This document shows, in pieces, positions 21,596 through 32,433 of a stretch of DNA of 64,000 nt. The stretch comes from Erodium maritimum. Taxonomy: Eukaryota; Streptophyta; Magnoliopsida; Geraniales; Geraniaceae. Location of the stretch: assembly GCA_963921825.1 (NCBI GenBank), contig OY997593.1:65332039-65396038 (forward strand), read 5' to 3'. The position numbers and the translations under genes are program-made. The stretch's first letter is position 1. Every line of letters begins with the position of its first letter. The notes under the pieces are model-generated. The model did not search any database. It was not told the origin of the DNA and saw only the letters and a program-made list of their open reading frames with translations.

Positions 21596-23222
21596 TGCTG
21601 CAAAAAGTGGAAGCATGTAGAGTCAAGATTGAAGAAAAGTATCGTTAAAATGATGGAAAATTCTCAGCTACTTTCCAGTCAAACACAAGTGATTTTCTTG
21701 TCGCTGTCCCAAGTAAAAGAAAAACTTGGGACTACGGAATGACCATAATGCCCACGTTGAAAAGGTCAGACACAGTTGTAATAGAAGGATTTGTTCGTCT
21801 TCCATCTTTTTCAGTACGATTGATCATCGATGTGATGGGCCACGATAGATTGGGCCTTTTCGGGGTTTCTCTTACGTCCATTATTTGAATCAGTCCCCGT
21901 AGTTTTGGTATTTACGCAATGAAGTTGAACCACACCGATCAATGCAATGAACGAGACCAATTATAAAAATGATAGATTTTCTTACATGACTCCGCAAAAC
22001 AGGGCCTTGAAAATGATGCTCTCCGACCAAGTCCCGGAGATTTACGTGTCTTAAAATGTGGTAATATTGAGTGCATGAACCCTTTTTGCATTGATTTATC
22101 TGTACATATTTATAATAATTACAGTACAAATCTTCCCAACATTATTAAAATAATTACACTTACATATCATCTTCCTTGTCTTGCCAAAATGATGTTAAGG
22201 GTGTTTTTTTTTCCTTTCTTTGATGGATAGAAGAGGTAGGAATGAGACTAGAGTTTTTTTTTCATTAATATACCGTCAGAATTATTAGTTAGACTCCAAA
22301 ATAGTGACTGACTGGTAAGGCCTTATTAGTCAATTAGATTGAATATACATGAAAACCTTCTTGGCAGTGGAAGATTAGCTTTTCTGTTTTGTCCAAGTAC
22401 CCATTTTTTTCTAAGCATGCGACGAACACGTTTTCTATGATATCTCGTCTCCTTGGAGTTGAGTAAATAGATCATTCAAGATAACACTCATATTTACAAT
22501 AATATTTAAGAGCATATGCACCCGGCGACGTTTGGTCGAACTGAAATGAGTGGGCATCGGTCGGGGTCCGACAATATTTTCATTATCCGTGACTCAAACC
22601 GGGAGAACCGGTTACTTAAAATCCATAGCCGTCACCGCACCTGGTTCCAACGGAAAACCTAAAAACCGACCGTCATGGAGTTGGTCGGTTACGGTTTTTA
22701 ACCGGGCCATTGGGCTTTTAATTAAAGCCCAAAATAGAAAAAAAAAATATCAATTTCTGAAACAAGTAGAACAATAAAACCAATTTACAACAAAACACAA
22801 TAAGTTATTATTAGTAATTTTCTATTATGCTATCACATCAAAAAAAAACATTTTTTAAAAAGTCTTTAATAGTCTCTAAAAAAATTCAAGCTAAATGCAT
22901 GCCACAAACAATAAATAAAAGATTATAATGTATATTTATTCAACTACAAAGATTTAAATTCAAGTTCATTACAATCAAATAAACCTTAAACTTTAAAATC
23001 AAATAAATTCATTAATATTAGTGTCAACATTTTATTTATTTTAATTTGAACAGCCAACTTACTAAACGATTGTCCATAGGCAAATTTATGGTTAAAAGTA
23101 AACTAATCTCCTACATTTTACTTATACTACACTCTTAATCTAATACTAGTGTCAACATTTAATTTAAACCTCTTGTAATATTATAACCATCAAATTAGTA
23201 AAGCAAAACATAAATATTTTTA
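21596..23222. other. Intergenic, two GC-richer islands
   Basis: Mostly AT-rich, low-information sequence. A GC-richer block at 22,513-22,735 (AGAGCATATGCACCCGGCG..., with repeated ACCGG words) resembles the edge of a PIF-like MITE, but I found no matching inverted end. The last eight bases are the target copy of the next element. Confidence 0.4.
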
Positions 23223-23427
23223 GGGAAAACTACAAATGACTACCCTTAAGTTGGCACGTTTAACCGATGCTTACCCTAAAGTTCAAACACTACTGATGCA
23301 TACCCTAAAGTTACAACTTGTAACTAGAAACCTCTCAGTTAGCTAAAATGATGAAAATACCCTCAACTACACTTCAATAATTATTTTTTAAAAATATTTA
23401 AAAATCACTTTTGTTATATATATATAT

Positions 23428-23769
23428 AGGGTAGCTATCCAGTAAAAACCATCCTTATTGTGCAAACTATGAACCAATCTAAGCCACAGGATGCGGTCAA
23501 AGTGACGTCAGCAGAGCGCGCGCGATGCTGACACGTGGCAGATTCGCGCGCGCCTCTGCCCGCGCGCGTGAGCGTGTTGACCACGCGCGCGCACGGTGCT
23601 AATAGTTTGGCGCGCACAATGCTAATAGTTTAGCACAGTGCCAAACTATTAGCACTGTGCGCGCCACGTGTCAGCACTGTGCGCGCGCACCAGCAGCGCG
23701 CGCGCCCACGTGTCAGCACCTGGTGAGTTCGTAGTTTGCACAATAAGGGGTGGTTTGTATTTGATACCA

Positions 23770-23774
<5 letters not shown>
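23428..23774. mobile_element. 347-bp TIR element in a TA tract (B')
   Basis: Inverted ends of about 48 bp: AGGGTAGCTATCC... at the left and the inverted AACCCT end at 23,774, sharing CTTATTGTGCAAACTA. Both sides are pure TA repeat, so the target duplication cannot be sized. The centre is very rich in GCGCGC and contains a long hairpin (23,609-23,665). A subterminal GAACCAATCTAAGCCA resembles the subterminal words of the other TIR elements here. Comparable (TA)n-flanked MITEs (the rice Micron type) are known. Confidence 0.75.
23609..23665. repeat. Near-perfect hairpin, 23-bp arms
   Basis: Arms 23,609-23,631 and 23,643-23,665 are inverted copies with one mismatch around an 11-base spacer. The outer half is GCGC-rich; the inner part reads GCTAATAGTTT. 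It sits in the middle of the 347-bp element. Confidence 0.9.
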
Positions 23775-23817
<43 letters not shown>

Positions 23818-23819
<2 letters not shown>

Positions 23820-25638
23820 CACTTTCATATGTTACCATGCTTAAAATGTTACTTGTTACCCAAATCTAAGCCATTCAATTTTAGAATCTAATGGTCCTAT
23901 ATTTTCAACCTCAATTATCCATAAATAAAATAGAAAAAACAACAAAAGGGTATTTTTGTAATTTCATCTCCTTCAAAAATTACTACAGAAATTTTTTTTA
24001 CAGCCCAAGTCTGATTTTTTAAATAATAAAAATTTTATTTTTCAATACAAAATTTCAATCATGTTATAAATTTCGGACGTGATGTTACATAATATTTGTG
24101 ATATTACATAAAGTTATGTCTAATGATACATAAATTATATATCGAGTAGATTTCAAATTTTAAATTGCTTCATGAATCCGATAGTGTTACAGAATACTGC
24201 ATTCAAAGTTATAGAACATTATACTAGTGTTACATAACAGTGTATTCAAAGTTACAGAATTTAATATTATTGTTACATAATACTACATTCAAAGTTACAG
24301 AATATTAAGTTACATAATTTTATCATTGTTACAAAATACTACACTCAAAGTTATATAGCCTAGATCTAGAGATTTTTCGATGGTGATACAGAAATCTACA
24401 TTCATCATTACAGAAATTTGTACCTACTGTTACAAAAATCTACCTTTACAATTACAAAATCAAATATGAACCAAATACAATTACTCTTATTACAAAAACC
24501 TACCTAATAATTTACATAACCAAATACAAAAACAACCTAGAAACCAGAATCAAAATAAACATTAAAATGTTACAGATTGCTACCCTGGTGTTCTAAATCT
24601 AACTCAAATCTAGAGAATAGAAGTTGTGCTGTTACAAAAAACTACTCTTAAAGTTACAAAACCCAAGTTGTGATATTACAAAAAACTACCCTTAGAGTTA
24701 CAGAAACCATATTGTGCTGTTACAAAAAACTATTCTTAAAGTTACAGTATTTTACCTGAAATGTTACACATAACTACACTGATAATACATAATTTTCTAC
24801 TCTCTATAAAACAATTATATGCAAAAAAAGATGTGTAGATCTGTAATAAAATCAACAGAAATCACAACAAAAAAAACACACAAAAAAAACCAAATAAGAT
24901 ACGGTGGTCGGTGTATCATGGCGACCTATGATTCACGACGCCGGCGGTGAAGCTCCACGTACGGCCAGCCCATCCACGACGCTCGGGATCGTGGTAGGAC
25001 GCGGGTGAGAGAGAGCACAGGCGAGGATTGGCTGGCACGACAACATCTGTAGACGCCGGAGTTCAAATCTCCGGCAACGTGTAGATCAAACCTAGGCTGG
25101 GCACGACGGAGCGGCACGAGCTCGTCCGTGACGGCTGGGGCGGTTGGAGCACGGTTGGGCACGCCTGGATGTTTAACACAGCGATGGTGGTGGTGTCAGA
25201 CGGCCTTGCTGCTCAGTTCCGACGGCGGTTGCGTGGCTGCTTAGATCGCGAGGGCACGGTCACGCCGTTGGTGGAGCAGAATCATTTCTCCCTTGCGATC
25301 TAAACCACGAGGATCGACGGAGCACGAGCAAAGAACGAAGTTGGGGGGTGTCGGCGCCGGCTGTGGCTGAGGGCGGCTGATTAGGGAGGGTTGTGAGGTT
25401 GAGAGAACCGTATGAGGGAGACAATGAATATGAGGGGGTAATATTAGGGTTAGATGAATGTAAATGAAAATTACGTATATGCCCTTCAGACTGGTAAAAT
25501 TACCAAAAAAAATATAAAACATATAAATATTTATAAATGTATGCCATCATTTTTAGGACCATTGGATCATTAGATCTAAGGGCTTATAATCGGGTAACAA
25601 GTAACAAATTAAGAAGAGGTAACACCTGAATGTGGTTC
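23818..25638. mobile_element. TIR element with 22-bp GTTACA array (C)
   Basis: Imperfect TIRs of about 80 bp (starting GGCACTTTCATATGTTACC and, inverted, GAACCACATTCAGGTGTTACC) share ACTTGTTACCC and ATCTAA. TA repeats flank both sides (23,775-23,817 and 25,639-25,661). From about 24,080 to 24,790 an array of GTTACA/GTTACAAAAAACTAC words recurs mostly every 22 bases. A GC-rich block at 24,890-25,420 contains short open frames on the minus strand without a known domain; it may be acquired host sequence. No transposase. Confidence 0.7.
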
Positions 25639-25892
25639 TATATATATATATATATATATATTTATTTATTAAATGACTTCAGTTTTATTTAAAAAATCAC
25701 TTCAGTTTTATTTAAAAAAAAATTATTTAAAAAAAATCACTGAGGGTATTTTCGTCATTTTAGCTGACATAAGGGGATTCTAGTTACAAGTTGTAACTTC
25801 AGGGTATGCATCAGTAGTTTTTGAACTTCAGGGTAATCACCGGTTAAACGTGCCAACTTCAGGGTATGCATTTGCAGTTTTCCCTATTTTTA

Positions 25893-26276
25893 TATACACA
25901 CCTAAAGCCGGTCGGTCGTTTTTTTTACCGGTTTGGAAGATAAAAAACCTACCCACCTAAAATGTTGTTGGGTTGGTATTTTCTTAACCGTAATCGTCGC
26001 TGGTGACACCGGTTCGGGTCATTTCGGTGATGGGGCGGCCGGTGACAAACGATTTTCGGTGACGGCCAGATATTTACCCAACTCGATGGGGTGTTTTAAA
26101 TACGTCGATAAAAACACCTGCTTTGTGGTGTTTCCTACTATTGAAAAGGTGGTGTTTTGGTGTGACATGTTAGGAATTACACTTCTACAACGAACCGGTT
26201 GAAAGATTTAATCTTTTTTTTATTTATCGTTTTGTCATTTATTTATTCTGTTTTATTATTCAAATATTATAGTTTA
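25893..26276. other. Unrecognised GC-richer stretch
   Basis: It contains an open frame of 89 codons at 25,933-26,202 (MEDKKPTHLKCCWVG...) without any domain known to me and with repeated ACCGGTT words like those at 22,513-22,735 on the other side of the inserted element. The two blocks may be parts of one older repeat that copy B split. Confidence 0.35.
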
Positions 26277-27309
26277 CTAGGCATGGGGCACCGTGCGGTG
26301 CACGGTGTAAGAGATGGCGTGGGATACTTATGTGTAGCAGATGCAATTTGGTTGTCGTTATAGATGAGACTCGAGATGTTGGTTAGCCCAGGGGCGTAAA
26401 TTTGATTTGTAACAACACCCTATAAAGATTGGCCACAGTGAAAAATGAAACATCAAGAACCTAATTTAGTTCCTATACCTTCCCTCTTGATCTTTAAAAT
26501 TGTTAATATACTTATAGCTGTTGAGTTGGGTGTACCACCAAGCAAATCTATTATAGCATTATCAAGTGTGATTAATTCCACCTAAAGATAATAGGTAAAA
26601 ATGATCAACTATGTAGGTTCAGCCATAACTTGGAGAAGGCTTCTTCAAATCCAGCAAAAACCCATGAATTTTTGGATCTCTCGGGTTTTACTATTTATTT
26701 ATAGAACAGAGTAACTCCCTCCCATAACATCCTAATTTTAGAAAATCTTGATTTAATTAACAAAATAAGCATATTTATTTATAGAACAAATATTTTAAAA
26801 TCAATAGCATCATGTTGTATTATGCAGTGCCCGATGCATGAATTTTAGAACATATAAATCCATGTTATTTGATTGGCTTATAAAGAGTTTTGAAACTCAT
26901 TATCATCCTGATTTTAGGACATGATTCAATTAGTTTCAAACCGTAATGCTGATCCATCATCTTATTTACTTTTGCCAACAAAGACTTAGATTACGGAAAT
27001 GCCGTTGTAATAAAAGGAAGAAAAAAAGCAATCATAAGAGAGAAAAAAAGACAATATCACCCGTATTGACTTCAATAGCAGTACTGTGGGGAAATAATAT
27101 TGGCATGCTAGCTTTTTTTCAAGCGAAGATACTCAGCAAAATGTCAATATCACCCATATTGACTTCAATAGCACTGTTACAGCTGTGCTTCCTCCACCCT
27201 TAGTTGTGCCTCCAAGTGTCCCTGATTTTGCACTGCCTTACATCGAGCGTAGTTTACTTCTACCTCCTCCACCTCCTACCAGAGAAAAATAAGATTGAAC
27301 AACATAAAA

Positions 27310-27601
27310 ATACCTCTTGAAAATCTCAACAATAAATTAAATAAACTTATCAGAGTTCTTCCCACATTTTTTGACTAACTCATTGATGAAGTCCATAAAT
27401 GTATGGACTATATAAATCGTGAATAATATCTCCATCAACAAAAATAAAACAGGTTAGTTATGTCAACCTTAACTCTTCATAAAAAAACATAAAGCCAAAT
27501 GTAAAGACATATGACCTTCCTCACATACTCGTGAGGATCTCCATTCCAGAAATTTTAGTCGTCGTCACTAAAGCACATAACAATCTTGGAGATGGTGTAA
27601 G
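27310..27601 (-). pseudogene. Importin-beta (SAD2/IPO7-8-like) exon fragments
   Basis: Two exon-like pieces on the minus strand. The first (27,601-27,517) reads KIVMCFSDDD, stop, NFWNGDPHEYVRK and ends at a GT donor. The second (about 27,402-27,310) reads FMDFINELVKKCGKNSDKFI, stop, FIVEIFKRY. These match, in order, the '..CF.D.DQ..W..DPHEYVRK.....' and 'MDF.SELV.K.GKEN..KF..F.VEIF' blocks of the plant importin-7/8 homologue SAD2, a nuclear import receptor. One stop in each piece and the missing linker (YDIIEDLYSPRTA-type) show they are relics. Identification is from memory of the family. Confidence 0.65.
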
Positions 27602-27797
27602 CACGAAAATTAGAGTACAATAGTAATAGATGAGAGAAAAAGAAAAACATCCCTTGCCAAAAAGTACATGAAGCTTATAAGTTTCTAGAAATAAACGAAT
27701 ATAGAGATGGACAAACGATGGACATTTCTTACTAAAACAAAAGTTTCAAGTGGAATAAAGACCGGACTTTGACGAAGTTTTTGAAATAGCCTCAATT

Positions 27798-28065
27798 GGA
27801 TCCATCACTATGGTCTTTCAGAACAGTCGATATTGCAGTGATAATCATCTCATGAGCATCACCCAAATTGTTCACCATAGCATGAACATTAGCTAGAACA
27901 TGAAAGAGCACATATACTTTTACCTGCCCATTAAAAACAACAATGACATTAGTCATTTAAATCTCATACGACATTGTAATGAATCCAAGACAACCTGAGC
28001 AACCATTCTCCCTTTCGAAAAATACATGTCCATCATGCACCAGATAGAAAAATGCCTTAGCAGCC
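27798..28065 (-). pseudogene. Unidentified exon-like pieces
   Basis: Two pieces with splice-like borders. The first, 28,065-27,995 (after TTTCAG, before GT), reads AKAFFYLVHDGHVFFEREN. The second, 27,922-27,798 (after GGGCAG), reads VKVYVLFHVLANVHAMVN followed by LGDAHEMIITAISTVLKDH. They look like conserved protein segments, but I do not recognise the family and the phases of the two pieces do not join cleanly. They may come from a second captured gene. Confidence 0.35.
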
Positions 28066-28070
28066 CTGAA

Positions 28071-30959
28071 ACAAAACAAATAGTGAAACCCTTACATTGA
28101 TCATGGTTACCACATATATGCTTCACAATAACTGCAACACGTCTAACAAATAGTGGTAAGTACTATAGAACTAAGAACAATCATTTAATCTCACAATACA
28201 TGTTATTCTTATTCCAATATTTTCCATCTGATCAAAAACTACCTTAACTGTCTGCTGCATGAAGGAAACTGCAATAACCATAAAAATTCAAATACTGGCA
28301 AGTATTATAGAACAATCATTTCATCTCAGTGTATGTTACTTATTTCAATCTTTCTTAGTTGATCAAAAAGTTGTCTTCATTGCCTGATGTATAAATAAAA
28401 CTGTAATAACCATAGAACCTGGAAATTTGGAGTTCAATACGCAGCTCAAATCCAACTCCAAAACCAGATGCACTACCTAAAACAAATAAAAAAATTCTCT
28501 TAGTCACCGATCCAACTTGATTAACTTGTTCCAACATGAAAATACTAATGCTTAATTTAATATAAACCATCAGACACAAAAACACTTTAAAATATCCATA
28601 TAAAATATTTAAATTGTACCTCAAGAAGGACATTGCATCACCATTATGAAAAAAAAGAAACATTGTGAGGTATCTATATTCTATTTAAAGACGATGAACA
28701 TTTCACCACCACCTTTGGAAAGAACACATCAATACCCAAAGCAGTCATTTAGGAAATGCAAACCAAAGGAAAAATACCGCTTGTAAAAAAATCAGTCATA
28801 CCAAAAAATGGCTCAATTAAACCATGCCAAACCTTCTACATCGACCTGTATTTAGCATCTTCCAAAATGGTTACTTGTAACATATGGTAAAGGCTCCACC
28901 CCTTCTTGTTTGTTCAGTCTGTGATGCATTAAAAAATATCAGTAAAGCAAATTACTCAAACTTGATGATCTTAGCCATGAATCAGTGACAAATAAATCCA
29001 ACCATTTCAAGCTATACGTAACACGCCTTGAATGCAAAGGTGAGAGCTTTCACTTATATTTTTTTTACTAATTATGCCTTAGATTAGAGCTATTCATAAT
29101 TTCTTCTTGGACTGCTAATATGCTTTCCATAGATGTTAAAGTTGGAATATATATACAGAATGAGAAACAATGGTTATGCTTATGAAAAAAAATATAAACT
29201 CAAGAACTGAAACTTACATTACCGTCGATACATATCTACTTTTGTTGTGTACCGTCTAAAATCAACATGTTATAGCAGTACATGAAATAAGATTGGGAAT
29301 TGTATCAAGACTCATTTTGTGTAGAGCTTACATGTCAATACAATTCCCAGGGATGCAGAGAAGTAGAACACATAGTAGATATGCTATGATTTATCATATA
29401 CTGGTTCCACAAGTTCAATTTAGAAAGTTCATTCTCTTGCTTCCATATATGGACAACACTCACCTTCTCTCCAGCCCTTCTCCCGATCACCCCGTACGCT
29501 AATACCAACTATGGAGCCACAACAAGCACGCTCTACATCACCGACCGCTTCTCGTCTATCATCTCGCCGACCTTTTGTGAGCCATCCAGCACGTTGGGGA
29601 CCCTAGATACTCTTGAGGGAAGAACCAATCCACGGTACCAAATATCGTCATAAATTCCCTCATGAGATAATATGCCACCAAAAAAAGGAGCACCCAACCA
29701 CGACAAATTCTCTTCGACTACCACTGAGTAAGTTTACTCGAACCGATAAGAATGTGGATGGACCGGTCATTTGCTGGATAAAACGAATGACCAGTCCAAG
29801 GAAAAAACGTCTCCGAAATGACTGAGAAGAGATAGGGGGTGCATGGTCTATCGTAGACCTATGCTTGAGTGTCAACACCAAAACCCGGAGGTGATGATGC
29901 TCATGCCACCATGCAATGGAAAGGAATTATGGGACCAAAGCCACGATCGGTGTAGGAAAATCAGCGCTACGATGACAACCTATCCCCGTAGACGATGATC
30001 CACTACTATGAGCGGGTTCTCCCAGAACCATATTTCAATGACCCATTGGAACAAGGCTCTCAACAACTATTGTGGAATCAGGATGAGAATTCGGGTTGCA
30101 ATGGATGCGTACATCCCAAGCACAATCCTCAGGCAGTCGCTAACGGAACCTCAAGATCCGTACCAAGGAGTCTAATCGCCAAATAAGAACTATTGCGGCC
30201 AACACCGTAATGTCAAAACTATACCACGCACAAAAAGAACTATATCCAATATAATTCTCTGTGTCTCTTTTGAAAAGAAATTGAACGTGGTATTCAAAAC
30301 CCCAAAAAATAGCATCGCTAAATTTTATCTTCTGTAAAACAATGAAGCATTACCGGACTAAATAAAACTTTTGACCGTGACTTTCCTTTTTAATTTTTAA
30401 AATATGAAACTTTTAGTTCAATTCAAAAGCTTTTCAAATACAAAATAATCTATGATCAGCGCAAAGGAAAAACAAATCTATACAAATTCTATTAGGCAAA
30501 AAGAAAAATTCAGATAACAAACCTTACACACTATAGTTCAACAGTCATCTTGGTTAAAAATAATTTTAATTTAAGCTACATGAGGTCATAGCATCATATC
30601 CTCTACAAACTTCTTTCCCTCCAAATGGTCTCCTTCCTATTGTTACATTTACCCACGCAAAAAAGAAAGAAAAAGATTATGGTACAATTTTTTCCAGAAA
30701 ACAAATGCAAAAAAAGTAAATTCTGAATTTAGGTTTGCACGACAGAAATAAAACAAATCAAAATTTTCTCAAAGTCCCTGGTAAAAGTAGTAAAACATCA
30801 ATGATAATCCACATCATGACTCTAAAGCATTAAATCTCTCAAAAAACACTAAAAACTTATTAGACTTTACCTTTTGATATATCACTTGCTGATTTACCAT
30901 GTACATTACTTCTCATTAAACGGACCAATTCTCTTAAAATTTTGCACAAAAACTCAATA
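28071..30959. other. AT-rich intergenic, probable old repeat debris
   Basis: Nothing of about 2.9 kb is convincingly coding. A GC-richer part at 29,460-30,240 holds fragmented frames on both strands (for example minus 29,724-29,533, MVVEENLSWLGAPFFGG) with frequent stops; no family is recognised. A short exon-like stretch on the minus strand near 28,430-28,490 (GSASGFGVGFELRIEL) may belong to the Helitron captures. Confidence 0.35.
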
Positions 30960-31033
30960 CATGCAGTGCTCTTGATCGAATAACTCGGACCTAGAGATTA
31001 GGGTTCCGCTGACTTCGTGCATGCGGATTTGTG

Positions 31034-32433
31034 ATGGCGTTCTGTTCGGCTTCGGTTGTGTTGCTTCCGATGGTTTCGAGTGTTGATGAGCTGCAACTCC
31101 AGTTGCAGGGAGTGGTTATCGACAGAGACGATGAGGGTCTGTGTGTTCTAGAAGAGCTTTTACGCAAGGAAGGAGAGAAGTATCCGTATGGACTTGCGTC
31201 GAAAGTTTTAACGGATAAACCAATAAAGGTAGCCGTGTTCCGCACGGGGATGAAGAATGTATGGAACGCCCAAAGTATTCCTACACAAACCCTAAAACCG
31301 GGAGTTACAGTCTTCTATTTTGCATCGGAGAGAGACCGACGTAGGGTTTTGGAGAAGGAACCTTGGACTTTCAACAAAGCCCTGGTTGCATTGACAAGGT
31401 ACTCGAGCGAAGAAGATGCAAACGAGCTGAATTTCGATCATACTGCATTATGGGTTCAAGTGTATAACCTACCGTTTAATGCTTTAATCAAAGAAGTAGG
31501 TGAGATTATTGGTGATCGCTTGGGTGGAAGGTTGGAGGTGGATTGCAACAAGGAAGGGAGAGCGTGGGGGGGATTATCTTAGGGTCAGGGTACGATGGAA
31601 GGTTGATCAACCTCTCAGGAACACGGTGAAGATGTGGTTAGAGGACAAATAAACACCTAGCAATTCTTGGTTAAGGTACGAACGTCTTCTTGATTTTTGT
31701 TATCGTTGCAGATGATTGGGGCATGGTGAAAAGGATTTTCTGGATGATGATAGAGAGAGTAATCTAAGTTAGAAGAGATACGGTAATCATATGCGGGGTG
31801 AGCCGCCGAGGGAGAGAGGGCATGAGTCTTATCAAAGACCTTCAGATTTTGGAGAAAAATATGCTAAACAGAAATCGAAGGGGGAGTAAGAGAAGATCCG
31901 GCCTTGGAGAGAAACAGAGGCCGGCGTTCCGAGTCACCGATTGAGTCTGGAATCCGATCGGGTGTGGCCGATCACTGGATAAAATTAGAGCTAAGATCGG
32001 GAAGCTGAATGGGAATGAAGAGGGAAGGAAGTGGGATGGTAATAATGAGCTAATGATAATTGATTTAGAAAAGGAAAGCACTGAGGTGGAAGGACAGGGT
32101 ACAGTAGGAGACAATCAATTTTTGTCTAATGGAATTGATGTGCATGATGGAACTGATGTGTAGGAGAGGGGGTCTGCGGCATCAGAAGCTAAGGTGAAAA
32201 AATGGAAGCCTAAGGAGAGGACAGTGTCCACTAGGGGTATTAAAGAAGCTTTGGTGTCAGTGGCTTTTGGGGGGATTAAAGAAGCGTTGAGGGAACAAGA
32301 GAGCAATTTGAGGAAGAGAAAGGCAGATGGTGTTGAAGCCGAACTGGAGTTTGGAACTATTGTTCCTGCGACAACCGAGGAATCAATGCAGTTGTTGGCG
32401 AGGGTTGCAAAGCAATTCCGTCAGGCGAAATGA
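31034..32433 (+). pseudogene. LINE ORF1 (DUF4283, zinc knuckle)
   Basis: It starts MAFCSASVVLLPMVSSVDEL. The DUF4283-like domain is clear (KVLTDKPIKVAVFRTGMKNV, FYFASERDRRRVLEKEPWTF, LWVQVYNLPFNALIKEVG). A frameshift near 31,560 is followed by VRVRWKVDQPLRN. Further on is a zinc knuckle relic (YERLLDFCYRC, stop, LGHGEKDF). The C-terminal part (32,194-32,433) is open again. The stop TGA overlaps the ORF2 start as ATGA (32,430-32,433), the typical coupling of plant L1 ORFs. The protein would coat element RNA. Confidence 0.82.

Larger units (their letters stand above)
23223..25884. mobile_element. Long-TIR MULE-like element (copy B) hosting two others
   Basis: Perfect 8-bp target duplications TATTTTTA lie at 23,215-23,222 and 25,885-25,892. 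TIRs of more than 100 bp start GGGAAAACTACAAATG and GGGAAAACTGCAAATG and contain GTTGGCACGTTTAACCG plus three TACCCT(A/G)AAGTT words. The element proper is only about 0.45 kb of TIR with a central TA microsatellite. Two other TIR elements (23,428-23,774 and 23,818-25,638) sit back to back in that TA tract. The target size and long TIRs indicate a nonautonomous Mutator-like element. Noncoding. Confidence 0.8.
26277..28070 (-). mobile_element. Helitron 3' part with captured exons
   Basis: On the minus strand a perfect 8-bp hairpin (CACCGTGC, 3-nt loop, GCACGGTG; 26,289-26,307) is followed by 8 bases and CTAG, then T. That is the canonical Helitron 3' terminus (hairpin, then CTRR, inserted before T). 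Upstream on the same strand lie exon-like pieces of at least one host gene (27,300-28,065), in the orientation usual for Helitron captures. I could not find the 5' TC end, so the right boundary given is only the last captured piece. No Rep/helicase is visible; the element is nonautonomous. Confidence 0.65.

Noticed and set aside
22513..22735. Possible PIF-type MITE starting AGAGCATATGCACCC
   Set aside because: No inverted partner end or 3-bp duplication could be found on either side, so no element is called.
23860..24800. Regularly spaced repeats that could suggest a CRISPR array
   Set aside because: The sequence is plant nuclear DNA, the repeats are degenerate 22-base units without unique spacers, and they lie between transposon TIRs.
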